Positions 9,257 to 17,232 of a stretch of DNA of 64,000 bases are shown piece after piece. The translations under genes and the position numbers were made by a program. The notes under the pieces are model-generated. The model had not been told where the DNA came from, made no database searches, and saw only the letters and a program-made list of their open reading frames with translations. Numbering within the stretch: position 1 is the stretch's first letter; every line of letters begins with the position of its first letter. The DNA comes from Ruminococcaceae bacterium D5 (GTDB lineage: Bacteria; Bacillota; Clostridia; Oscillospirales; Ruminococcaceae), in the NCBI GenBank assembly GCA_900113995.1, contig FORK01000016.1:1-64000 (forward strand). Direction: 5' to 3'.

Positions 9257-9282
9257 TTCCCCGCCGTCTCTTCGGCGGGGAA
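9257..9282 (+). promoter_or_regulatory. Stem-loop between the DUF1934 gene and argS
   Basis: A perfect 10-bp stem (9257-9266 with 9273-9282) with a 6-base loop and no T-run. It sits about 33 bases before the argS ATG, so it may affect mRNA stability or argS translation rather than end transcription. Confidence 0.45.
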
Positions 9283-9315
9283 GAAACCGGAGTCTATGCA
9301 GGAGAGTGCAAACAG

Positions 9316-11070
9316 ATGAAATGTGGACCTATCAGCCAGGCAAGCCAGGAGCTTGAAGCCATCCTCTGTGCGGCGGTGGACGCGGCAGTCGCGGACGGCT
9401 CGCTTCCCGCCCCCCAGCAGGCACTGCCCGCCTTTTTGATCGAGCAGCCCGCCGACCCTTCCCACGGGGATTTTGCGACCAACGCCGCGATGGCGTCGGC
9501 GCGCGCCTTCCGGCGCCCGCCCCGCGCGATTGCCGACGCGATTATCAGCCACCTGAACCTCGAGGGAAGCCATTTCGAACGGGCCGAGGCAGCCGGTCCC
9601 GGCTTCATCAACCTTTTTGTTTCGGAAAGGTGGTTTGCCGACGTTGTGGCCCGGGTGCTTTCCGAGGGGGATTCCTACGGCCGCACCGATTACGGCGAGG
9701 GCAAAAAGGTGATGGTCGAATTTGTCTCGGCCAATCCGACCGGGCCGATGCATATGGGCAACGCCCGGGGCGGCGCGATTGGCGACGGACTTGCCGCGGC
9801 GCTCGACTGGGCAGGCTTTCGCTGCACCCGCGAGTTTCTGATCAACGACGCAGGCAACCAGATCGAGAAGTTTGCCAAGTCGCTCGAGGCCCGCTACCTT
9901 CAGCACTTCCAGGGCGAGGAGGCGGTTTCCTTTCCGGAGGACGGCTACCACGGCGCCGACATCACCGCCCACGCGGAACACTACATCGCCGAGCACGGCG
10001 ACAGCCTTCTTGCGCTTCCGAGCGAGGAACGCAAGAAGACGCTGGCCGCCTATGCCCTGCCCAAAAACATCCAGAAGATGAAGGATGACCTCGGGCGTTA
10101 CCGCATCACCTTCGACAACTGGTTTTCCGAGACGACTCTGCACGAATCGGGCGCGGTGATGCGCGCCGTCGAAGAGCTGACCCGGCGCGGCTACACCTAT
10201 GAAAAGGATGGCGCCGTCTGGTATAAAAACGCCGCGGTGCAGACCGAGGCGCTCCTGAAGCAGGGGAAAACCCAAAAGCAGATTGACCAGCTCGAGCTCA
10301 AGGACGACGTCCTGGTACGGGCCAATGGTTTCCCGACCTATTTTGCCGCCGACATCGCCTATCACGCGAACAAATTTGTCGATCGGGGCTATGAGAAGTG
10401 CATCAATGTCTGGGGCGCCGACCACCACGGCCATGTCGCCCGGCTCAAGTGCGCCCTCGACGCGCTCGGGGTCGGCGGGGACAAGCTCGACATCGTGCTG
10501 ATGCAGCTGGTGCGGCTCACCCGCGGCGGCGAGCAGGTGCGGATGAGCAAGCGCACCGGCAATGCCATCACCCTTTCCGATCTGCTCGACGAGGTGCCGA
10601 TCGACGCCGCCCGCTTCTTCTTCAACATGCGGGAGCCGGGCACCGCCCTCGACTTTGACCTCGATCTCGCGGTGGAACAGTCGAGTCAGAATCCGGTTTA
10701 CTATGTCCAGTATGCGCACGCCCGGGTCTGCTCGATTCTCAAGAACCTTGCCGCCGAGGGAATCTCCCCTGAGGCTCCCACCGCCGAACGGCTGCTGCTG
10801 CTAACCGACCCGGCCGAACGGGAGCTTGTGCGCGAGCTTGCCGCCTTCCCGGAGGAGATTGTCGCAGCCGCGAAGAATTACGATCCCGCGCGGCTGACCC
10901 ATTATGCCATCGAAACGGCAACCCGCTTCCACAAATTCTACAACGCCTGCCGCTGCAAATGTGACGATGCCGATCTCATGCAGGCGCGGCTCTCTCTCTG
11001 CCTTGCCACCCGGCAGGTTATCCGCAATGTGCTTCTCATGATGAAGATCGACAGCCCCGAAACGATGTGA
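9316..11070 (+). CDS. argS: Arginyl-tRNA synthetase
   Basis: 584 residues from the ATG at 9316, preceded by AGGAGAG at 10 bases; the longer frame from 9241 begins inside the hairpin region. Class I synthetase charging tRNA-Arg. Seen: the Arg-N domain, the HIGH-type signature ANPTGPMHMGNARGG, the KMSKS-type VRMSKRTGN and a C-terminal DALR anticodon-binding domain (VYYVQYAHARVCSILKNL to the end). It is the third gene of the ddl operon. Length is normal for the family. Confidence 0.96.
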   Translation: MKCGPISQASQELEAILCAAVDAAVADGSLPAPQQALPAFLIEQPADPSHGDFATNAAMASARAFRRPPRAIADAIISHLNLEGSHFERAEAAGPGFINLFVSERWFADVVARVLSEGDSYGRTDYGEGKKVMVEFVSANPTGPMHMGNARGGAIGDGLAAALDWAGFRCTREFLINDAGNQIEKFAKSLEARYLQHFQGEEAVSFPEDGYHGADITAHAEHYIAEHGDSLLALPSEERKKTLAAYALPKNIQKMKDDLGRYRITFDNWFSETTLHESGAVMRAVEELTRRGYTYEKDGAVWYKNAAVQTEALLKQGKTQKQIDQLELKDDVLVRANGFPTYFAADIAYHANKFVDRGYEKCINVWGADHHGHVARLKCALDALGVGGDKLDIVLMQLVRLTRGGEQVRMSKRTGNAITLSDLLDEVPIDAARFFFNMREPGTALDFDLDLAVEQSSQNPVYYVQYAHARVCSILKNLAAEGISPEAPTAERLLLLTDPAERELVRELAAFPEEIVAAAKNYDPARLTHYAIETATRFHKFYNACRCKCDDADLMQARLSLCLATRQVIRNVLLMMKIDSPETM

Positions 11071-11187
11071 TATGAATCTGCGGCCGGATGACGATGTTTC
11101 TGGCTCTGCAGTTTCAGGTACACATCACACAGGAAAACAACCGCTGTTAGCCTTGCATCCAACCGGTAAGTCCCGAACCCTGGCGTT

Positions 11188-11280
11188 GTCCCGTCTTCTC
11201 TGACAGAGAAGACGGGACTCTTATTGCAGATAAAAAGCCACGAGCATAGCCCGTGGCTTTTTATCTGCAATAAGAGTCCC
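11188..11280. repeat. Overlapping inverted repeats after argS
   Basis: A 13-bp perfect stem (11188-11200 with 11206-11218) shares its right arm with the left arm of a 29-bp perfect stem (11214-11242 with 11252-11280; 9-base loop). The two cannot form fully at once. The first could terminate argS; the second is long enough for a cruciform or a mobile-element hairpin. Confidence 0.75.
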
Positions 11281-11373
11281 ACTTGGTAGAGCTGCCCGCA
11301 AGAATATGCGGCCGGCAGCCCGTTTCACCGAGCCTTGCGGCGCGACCGATATCGAACCCTGTAGGGACGGTGC

Positions 11374-11398
11374 GGGCCACCCGTTATACGGGTGGCCC
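11374..11398. repeat. Short palindrome, REP-like
   Basis: A perfect 10-bp stem GGGCCACCCG with its complement around the loop TTATA, preceded by GTAGGGACGG. It resembles dispersed palindromes common between genes in Clostridia. No coding role. Confidence 0.5.
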
Positions 11399-11430
11399 TG
11401 ACCTGTAAGGAGAAAACCGCCGGCAGTTCC

Positions 11431-11490
11431 GGTAGTTCCAAAAAGCTTTCGCCATGCCCCCAAAAAATCCGGGCGAAGCGAGGAACTACC
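11431..11490. repeat. Interrupted inverted repeat
   Basis: GGTAGTTCC (11431-11439) pairs with GGAACTACC (11482-11490), and inside it CTTTCGCC pairs with GGGCGAAG. The interior is AT-rich. It may be the end of a decayed small element. Confidence 0.4.
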
Positions 11491-11633
11491 AAAAATCCGG
11501 TAGAGAGAACAGATGCAGACGAAAATCTATGTAAAAAAAGCATCCCGCAACTATTTGAATAGCCATGGGGTGCTCCATGCAGCAGAAAGAATGTGAATGA
11601 GTCTACAGGCTTTGCTGATCATGGGCCCAAAAG

Positions 11634-11675
11634 GGGCCTGCTCAAGCCACCTGCATGGCCGGTGGCTATGATTGT
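11634..11675 (+). repeat. Solo right-end-like structure of an IS200/IS605-type element
   Basis: Two consecutive stems, GGCCC/GGGCC and GCCACC/GGTGGC (11646-11651 with 11661-11666), are followed directly by TATGATTGT. The order and the final GGTGG-Y-TATGATT match the right end of the IS200 at 22975-23105 and the copy at 28291-28366. No transposase is near. This is an inference from structure. Confidence 0.45.
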
Positions 11676-11917
11676 ACAATCAGCATGTCAAATACCGATG
11701 TAAGAGATTCGGCAAAATCATGAATTTGTCTGTTGCTATTTTGGCGGATTCAACAAGGATTTTGAGACGTCACGACGGGATAGAAAAGCGGAAAAGTTAT
11801 CAGCAAATTAAAAAAGGTTAATCTGATGCGGAATTCTTCCTGAACTTTGTAAAACAGAAAAAAGAATAAACTTGTGTTTTCTCTGAAATTACTTGTTTCT
11901 CCTTGTCGGTCCCTGAA

Positions 11918-11926
11918 TGCTATACT
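11918..11926 (+). promoter_or_regulatory. Extended -10 promoter of the hydrolase/TRAP operon
   Basis: TGC directly before TATACT. The possible -35 elements (TTGTCG, TTGTTT) are at poor spacing, so this would be an extended -10 or an activator-dependent promoter, which fits the LysR gene downstream. Confidence 0.45.
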
Positions 11927-12003
11927 AAAAACAACAAAGCAAGGCTGGGCCGGCCCCCTGTCGCTTTGGCTCAAAACAAGGCGAATCGGGGGATTATTGG
12001 AAT

Positions 12004-12864
12004 GTGAAGAAGTTAGATGAAAAAGCATGGGAGTTGCTGAACGGGGGGTATGATCTGCACGTACATACTGCACCGTCTGCTTTTCCGAGGGCACTGGACA
12101 GTTTTCAGTTGGTACGGGAGGCAAATGAGGCGGGAATGAGCGGGGTCATGCTCAAGAGTCATTATGAACCCACCGCCATCCGGGCGGCTTTGGTTAACCT
12201 CTACAGCAACTGCAAAACGAGGGCCTACGGGGCGGTTGTTCTGAACTGGCCGGTGGGCGGATTGAATATCTACGCCGTAGAAAATGCGCTGCGGGTCGGG
12301 GCCAGAATCGTTTGGATGCCTACCCGCGATTCGGCAAACAGCCTCGCCTTTGGCGATATGGAAGGGGACTTTTTTAACCGTCGGGGAATTACGATTCTCG
12401 AAGAAGACGGACGCCTCAAGCCAGTTGTTTACGACATCATGGATGCGGTCAAAAAGCAGGGGGCATCCCTCGCCACCGGACACCTCAGCCCACGAGAGTC
12501 GATTTTCCTCTGCCGAGAGGGAAGAAGCAGAGGGGTGCGAATGATTCTGACCCACCCTGAGTTTTGCCGTACAGTGATCTCTGCCGATCTGCAGGAAGAG
12601 ATGGCTGATTTGGGCGTTATCATTGAAAAAAACTGGCTGAATGTCGCGGCGGGCATGGTTACCATCGAGCAGATCGCTGCCAATATCCGGCGGGTGGGAG
12701 CGCACCGCGCCTATATCGCCACCGATCGCGGACAAATGGGCTATCCACATCCCACCCGGGAGCTACAGTGCTTTATCGCTGCACTGCTACAGCAAGGCTT
12801 TAAGGAAGCGGAAATCCGCGACCTTGTACACACTGTACCCAAATCCATCGTGGATGAAGGATAA
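12004..12864 (+). CDS. DUF6282-type metal-dependent hydrolase
   Basis: 286 residues with a GTG start; the nearby ATG at 12002 is followed at once by a stop, and a GGGGGA site precedes. The opening YDLHVHTAPS is the HxH metal motif of PHP/amidohydrolase-like TIM barrels. Later candidate ligands are in MLKSHYE, ATGHLSPRE and ILTHPEF, and an Asp in IATDRGQ. The pattern fits the DUF6282 family, which has no assigned reaction. It lies 29 bases before dctP, so its substrate is probably carried by the TRAP transporter. No signal peptide, so cytoplasmic. Confidence 0.7.
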   Translation: MKKLDEKAWELLNGGYDLHVHTAPSAFPRALDSFQLVREANEAGMSGVMLKSHYEPTAIRAALVNLYSNCKTRAYGAVVLNWPVGGLNIYAVENALRVGARIVWMPTRDSANSLAFGDMEGDFFNRRGITILEEDGRLKPVVYDIMDAVKKQGASLATGHLSPRESIFLCREGRSRGVRMILTHPEFCRTVISADLQEEMADLGVIIEKNWLNVAAGMVTIEQIAANIRRVGAHRAYIATDRGQMGYPHPTRELQCFIAALLQQGFKEAEIRDLVHTVPKSIVDEG

Positions 12865-12893
12865 TATGTCAACAGAATGAGGAGGCAATCGAA

Positions 12894-13955
12894 ATGAAAC
12901 GTTTACTCTCACTTGTCGCTGCCACTGCAATGATACTGTCTTTGGCCGCCTGCGGCGGCGGCTCTTCAGCCCCAGTATCCAATTCTGCAGATTCCTCGGC
13001 TGCCACACAGCCGGGAGCTTCCGCCGCATCTTACACACTAAGCATCGGTTACACCACAGCCTCTAATGACAACGACCCCTACCATCTGACTGCCCTGAAG
13101 TTTAAAGAAATTGTTGAAAAAAAGTCTGAGGGCCGCATTACCGTCAACGAATATCCCAGCAGCCAGCTCGGTTCCGAACCCGAAATGTGGGAAGGTATGC
13201 AGATCGGCACCTGTGATATGGCGGTTATGACGAATGCCTATGTCTCCTCATATGTGCCGGCCAACGGTGTGTTGGATCTCCCCTTTGTTTTCTCGGATCT
13301 TGAACAGGCGCGCAGCATCCTCGATGGAGATTTTGGTAAAAAGCTTGCCAATAACATGAGCTCTAATGGCGTTACCTGCCTTGCTTTTTCGGAAGGCGGC
13401 TTTCGGCAGCTCTGTACCCGCAGCGTAGGAGTTTCCAGCCCATCTGATCTTTCGGGCCTGAAAATTCGCTGCATGGAAACTAAAACCTATCTGTCGGCCT
13501 ATGCGGCGCTGGGGGTCAATGCTACTCCGATGGCATGGGGCGAGCTGCTGACGGCTCTGCAGCAGGGCACCGTTGATGGATGTGACGCACCGTTAAGCGT
13601 GCTTTATACCAATGGTTTCCCGGATGTCTGCAAATATATCGACAATGTCAATTTGTTCTATTCCCCTCTGCCGGTCTGCATCTCCACCAGTGTTTTTGAG
13701 TCCTTCTCCGCAGAAGACCAGCAGCTTCTGCGTGATGCTGCCGTGGAGGCGGGGCTTGCCGCCCGATCCAACAACGACGCGACCGCCGAGAGTATGGAAG
13801 CAGACCTTGCCTCCCAGGGTATGACCATCATCTCCGAGGAAGAAGTCGACACAGAAGCGTTCCGCACTGCCGTTGCGCCCTGCTATGAAGAGATGGAATC
13901 CTATATCGGCAGCGAGTGGGTCAACGAGCTCAAAGCCCTGGTGGGTATGGCATAA
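12894..13955 (+). CDS. dctP: TRAP transporter solute-binding lipoprotein (DctP family)
   Basis: 353 residues. A signal peptide ends in the lipobox LAAC with Cys20, then a Gly/Ser/Ala linker. The DctP core shows QLGSEPEMWEGMQIGTCDMAVM, then DLSGLKIRCMETKTYL, whose Arg is the usual carboxylate-binding residue, then MAWGELLTALQQGTVDG. It should bind an organic acid outside the membrane and deliver it to DctQM. A ribosome site GAGGAGG precedes the ATG. Lipid anchoring fits a Gram-positive cell. The substrate is not visible from sequence. Confidence 0.9.
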   Translation: MKRLLSLVAATAMILSLAACGGGSSAPVSNSADSSAATQPGASAASYTLSIGYTTASNDNDPYHLTALKFKEIVEKKSEGRITVNEYPSSQLGSEPEMWEGMQIGTCDMAVMTNAYVSSYVPANGVLDLPFVFSDLEQARSILDGDFGKKLANNMSSNGVTCLAFSEGGFRQLCTRSVGVSSPSDLSGLKIRCMETKTYLSAYAALGVNATPMAWGELLTALQQGTVDGCDAPLSVLYTNGFPDVCKYIDNVNLFYSPLPVCISTSVFESFSAEDQQLLRDAAVEAGLAARSNNDATAESMEADLASQGMTIISEEEVDTEAFRTAVAPCYEEMESYIGSEWVNELKALVGMA

Positions 13956-13986
13956 AACTTTTTGGGACAAGACAGAGCAGCATCTC

Positions 13987-14023
13987 CACCCATGGAGAAA
14001 AGCAGAGCCTTTCTCCATGGGTG
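13987..14023 (+). promoter_or_regulatory. Intercistronic stem-loop between dctP and dctQ
   Basis: A perfect 14-bp stem (13987-14000 with 14010-14023) followed by CTTTT. It is probably a partial terminator or 3-prime protecting hairpin giving more binding protein than membrane subunits. Confidence 0.6.
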
Positions 14024-14056
14024 CTTTTGCAAAATGCTTAATGAGGAGTCTTTTTC

Positions 14057-14557
14057 ATGAAAAATCTCAGACGTGTTTCCAACGCGGTCAATAATGTGGT
14101 AAGCTATACAGGGATGATTCTCTTCGTCATTTTGATCTTTGCCTGTGTCGCACAGGTGTTTTTCCGCTTTGTTCTGAACAACTCACTTTCTTGGACTGAG
14201 GAACTGGCCCGATACTGCTTCATCTGGATGCATATGATCGGCGCTTCCCTGCTGATCGAGGCCAATGGACATGCTACCGTCACGGTCATCCTCGATCTGA
14301 TGCATGGAGCGGTGCGAAAAGTTTTTGACATCCTGATTGAACTGATCATTCTCTTCAATGGTGTGGTCATGCTCCATTCCGGTTGGGTGCTTTCCTACAG
14401 CTCCCGAAACAATCTGAGCACAGCAATGTCGGTTCCGATGTGGATGATCAACTCTTCGGTGGCCGTCGGCGGACTGTTGCTGGTATTTCAGGCTTTGGTC
14501 AGGATCGCTGTGGTCCTTGCCGGAGAACAAACGCAAGAGGGAGGTGAGGCACAATGA
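14057..14557 (+). CDS. dctQ: TRAP transporter small membrane subunit
   Basis: 166 residues with four predicted membrane helices at about 17-38, 50-68, 88-110 and 132-155. The signature VFFRFVLNNSLSWTEELARYCFIWM is diagnostic of DctQ. It partners DctM in the sodium-coupled uptake complex. Its stop overlaps the dctM start by four bases (ATGA), so the two are translationally coupled. A GAGGAG site precedes the ATG. Confidence 0.92.
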   Translation: MKNLRRVSNAVNNVVSYTGMILFVILIFACVAQVFFRFVLNNSLSWTEELARYCFIWMHMIGASLLIEANGHATVTVILDLMHGAVRKVFDILIELIILFNGVVMLHSGWVLSYSSRNNLSTAMSVPMWMINSSVAVGGLLLVFQALVRIAVVLAGEQTQEGGEAQ

Positions 14558-15843
14558 CAACAGTATTGGCAGCTCTCTTCGGACTGATGCTGATTGGCGT
14601 TCCTGTGGCATTCTCGATTATTTCGGCGGGGATGGTCTACCTCGCCACGTCCGGAACTAGCATGCTGGTTGTCGCGCAGCGTTTAATCTACGGCCTTAAC
14701 TCCTTTACGTTGTTGGCTGTTCCGCTCTTTATTCTCGTCGGTAACCTGATGGATTTCGGCGGTATTTCCAAGCGGTTGACCGACTGGGCAAAAAGTCTTC
14801 TTGGCTGGCTCCCGGGAGGTTTGGGCATTGTCACTGTTTTCAGTTGTGCAATCTTTGCAGCGCTGACCGGCTCCGGCCCTGCAACAGTAGCGGCAATCGG
14901 CTCAATTATGCTGCCCTCGATGCTCAAAGCCGGATATTCGAAGGAGGAGAGCGCCGGTCTTGTTGCCGCCGCAGGCGCGCTCGGACCGATTATCCCGCCG
15001 AGTATCCCGATGATCATCTATGGTGTTACAATGAGCCTTTCCATTCCGGCGATGTTCGTGGCGGGAGTTGTACCAGGCTTGGTGATTGCATTGGCACTGA
15101 GCATTGTCAATGTGCTCTTCTCTTACAAAAACCCGGAAGTGCGCAAACATGCCCGGGAGCAAAAGTTTGATCTGGTGTATTCGTTCAAAATGTTCTGGAA
15201 GGCTCTCGGTGCGCTCGGCCTGCCGGTATTGATTCTCGGCGGAATCTACGGCGGAATCTTTACCCCGACCGAATCTGCTGCCGTAGGTATTGTTTATGCG
15301 TTGATCGTCGGATTTGCGTTGGGCGAATTGCGGATCCGTGATTTGCCCCGCATCCTGATCTCCTCGCTTAAGACTTCCACGATGGTAAACTTTATTATCG
15401 CTGCGGCCTCTATCTTTTCTTGGGTTGTCTCAAAATCCCAAATCGGCGCAGCGATTTCCAATGCTTTCATCCATCTGGTGGGGGGCAGTCAGGCCATGTA
15501 CCTCTTTGTGCTGGTGCTCATTCTGCTGGTGGTCGGCTGCCTGATGGACAATGTGGCTGCCACCCTGATTCTCGCTCCGATTTTGATCCCGGTGGGAATC
15601 TCCCTGGGATGCAATCAGCTGCATATCGGCATGCTCTTTTGCATCTGCCTGGTGGTCGGTTTTGTCACCCCACCCTTTGGCTACAACCTCTTTACCGCAG
15701 TATCGATTTCCGGCTTGAACTTTAAGCAGATTGTTAAAGGTACCATCCCGTTTCTGCTGACCGAAATCGCACTGCTTTTCCTCTTTGCCTATGTGCCGGG
15801 CCTGATCACTTGGCTCCCCCGGATGATGGGATACAGCTATTAA
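14554..15843 (+). CDS. dctM: TRAP transporter large permease subunit
   Basis: 429 residues, the usual DctM length, with about 11-12 membrane segments. Seen: GNLMDFGGISKRLTDWAKSLLGWLPGG, the Gly/Ala-rich SGPATVAAIGSIMLPSMLKAGYS, GALGPIIPPSIPMIIYGV and FVTPPFGYNLF. It forms the ion-coupled channel that receives solute from DctP. Last gene of the hydrolase-dctPQM operon. Confidence 0.94.
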   Translation: MTTVLAALFGLMLIGVPVAFSIISAGMVYLATSGTSMLVVAQRLIYGLNSFTLLAVPLFILVGNLMDFGGISKRLTDWAKSLLGWLPGGLGIVTVFSCAIFAALTGSGPATVAAIGSIMLPSMLKAGYSKEESAGLVAAAGALGPIIPPSIPMIIYGVTMSLSIPAMFVAGVVPGLVIALALSIVNVLFSYKNPEVRKHAREQKFDLVYSFKMFWKALGALGLPVLILGGIYGGIFTPTESAAVGIVYALIVGFALGELRIRDLPRILISSLKTSTMVNFIIAAASIFSWVVSKSQIGAAISNAFIHLVGGSQAMYLFVLVLILLVVGCLMDNVAATLILAPILIPVGISLGCNQLHIGMLFCICLVVGFVTPPFGYNLFTAVSISGLNFKQIVKGTIPFLLTEIALLFLFAYVPGLITWLPRMMGYSY

Positions 15844-15884
15844 CGATGGCTGCCGTGCCCCGCAAAGGGCATGACTTTGCTGGT

Positions 15885-15918
15885 ACGGGAATCCATCCGC
15901 ACGCGGGTGGATTCCCGT
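15885..15918 (+). terminator. Stem-loop after dctM
   Basis: A 14-bp stem with one G-T pair and a 6-base loop. The following TTCGCT is a weak T-tract, so termination may be partial, with read-through into the LysR gene. Confidence 0.5.
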
Positions 15919-15965
15919 TCGCTATCGGACAAAAACGCCCCCAGCGCGTGAAAGGAGCCTATCGC

Positions 15966-16922
15966 ATGAAAACAGGATTTGAAATTTTTTTAATTGCGGC
16001 GGAAGAGCTGAGTATCTCGCGGGCGGCGCAGAAGGCGTTTGTCACCCAGCAATGCGTCAGCGACCATATTAAGCGGCTCGAAAAAGAATATGGCGTCGAA
16101 CTCTTTGAACGCAAGCCAAAATTTCGGCTGACCCCCGCAGGCGAGATCATGCGGCACAGTTTGTGGAATATCCAGATCATGGAGAAAAGCATGTCCTCCA
16201 GTCTGGAGGATATTGCACGCGGAGAAAGGGGAAAGTTCACCCTCGGAATCAGCACTTCCCGTGCTCCTATCATCATGCCGGGGGTGCTTTCCCGATACTA
16301 CCAGATGTTTCCGAATGTCAATATTTCCTTCTGCGTGGAGGATACGCCCATTCTCGAGGAACGGCTGCTGCGAGGGGATATCGATCTGTTCATCGGCATC
16401 AACACAGACCCGCATCAGGACTTTTATGTGGAAGTTCTTGCGCCGGATGAAATCATGCTCATCATCTCATCAGGGCTTCTGCATCGCTTTTTTGAACCGG
16501 CGGAAATTAAGCGAATGGCAACCGCCGGCGTGGATATGACACGTTTCACCAACATTCCGTTTACCCTCAGTTTCAAGACGGGAAAAGTGAACCGTGTGAT
16601 TCAGGAATATCTGAACTATTATAACCTCCAGCTCAATGTCGTCTATAACATTAGCGACAGTGAAACCCAGATTATGCTCTGTGCCGCCGGAATCTGCGCC
16701 TCGCTCTGCCCGCGAATGCTGCTTTCTTCTGCCCACCGTCACAATTTAACCTGCGAGGAACCGGACAAACTGTATATGTTGCCGATCAAGAACCTCGATC
16801 GGCGGCTGCATATTGATCTTGTCAGCCATCGAAATGTAGTGCAGCCTCTCTATATCCGGGAATTTATGCAGATTCTCCGGGAGGAGGTGGGAAAGATCGC
16901 ATGCGAATCCTTCGACCGCTGA
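15966..16922 (+). CDS. LysR-family transcriptional regulator
   Basis: 318 residues from the ATG at 15966, which has AAAGGAGC upstream; an extension to 15810 overlaps dctM and the hairpin. The N-terminal HTH reads FLIAAEELSISRAAQKAFVTQQCVSDHIKRLEKEYGVELFER. The rest is a two-lobed effector domain. It lies 122 bases after dctM and is the obvious candidate to sense the TRAP substrate and control the operon through the region upstream of 12004. LysR binding motifs (T-N11-A) were not resolved. Confidence 0.88.
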   Translation: MKTGFEIFLIAAEELSISRAAQKAFVTQQCVSDHIKRLEKEYGVELFERKPKFRLTPAGEIMRHSLWNIQIMEKSMSSSLEDIARGERGKFTLGISTSRAPIIMPGVLSRYYQMFPNVNISFCVEDTPILEERLLRGDIDLFIGINTDPHQDFYVEVLAPDEIMLIISSGLLHRFFEPAEIKRMATAGVDMTRFTNIPFTLSFKTGKVNRVIQEYLNYYNLQLNVVYNISDSETQIMLCAAGICASLCPRMLLSSAHRHNLTCEEPDKLYMLPIKNLDRRLHIDLVSHRNVVQPLYIREFMQILREEVGKIACESFDR

Positions 16923-16946
16923 TTTGGTTCGTTCAAAGTGTTTTGG

Positions 16947-16992
16947 AAAAGCTCCTTTCCCCTGCTGCGGCAGGAGACGGGAGCTTTTAATT
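16947..16992 (+). terminator. Terminator of the LysR gene
   Basis: AAAAGCTCC (16947-16955) pairs with GGAGCTTTT (16980-16988), with an inner CCTGC/GCAGG stem. Confidence 0.75.
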
Positions 16993-17153
16993 TCTGTGCA
17001 GAGAAGGCATAAAGATTCCGACAAGAAAACATAAAATTTCAATAAATGATCAAATTTCTCGTTTTATAATATATTTGAGGCTGATTTCAAAAAATATATC
17101 AGAAATTCTCCAAATTTCTTCTGATAAGTATCAAAATCAAAACATATCTTTCG

Positions 17154-17182
17154 TTGAAGGCCCCTGAGAAAACCGTTATACT
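17154..17182 (+). promoter_or_regulatory. Sigma-A promoter of the two-component operon
   Basis: TTGAAG, 17 bases, TATACT, about 50 bases before the kinase start. Confidence 0.65.
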
Positions 17183-17232
17183 TTGCTCAAAGAAGGGGAT
17201 GCCCACAGGCTGGGCGGAGAGGAGTGCCTGCC

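Larger units (their letters stand above)
11071..12003. other. Long intergenic region rich in inverted repeats
   Basis: About 930 bases without a credible gene. It contains the structures listed at 11188, 11374, 11431 and 11634. The last 300 bases are AT-rich and hold the promoter of the hydrolase/TRAP operon. Frames crossing it show no homology I recognise. Confidence 0.6.

Noticed and set aside
9257-9282. A T-box or other amino-acid riboswitch before argS
   Set aside because: Only a simple hairpin is present. There is no GGTGG T-box core, and the gene lies inside an operon.
11285-11345. A tRNA gene after the long inverted repeat
   Set aside because: A few tRNA-like words (TGGTAGAGC) occur, but no acceptor stem, T-loop or anticodon arm can be drawn.
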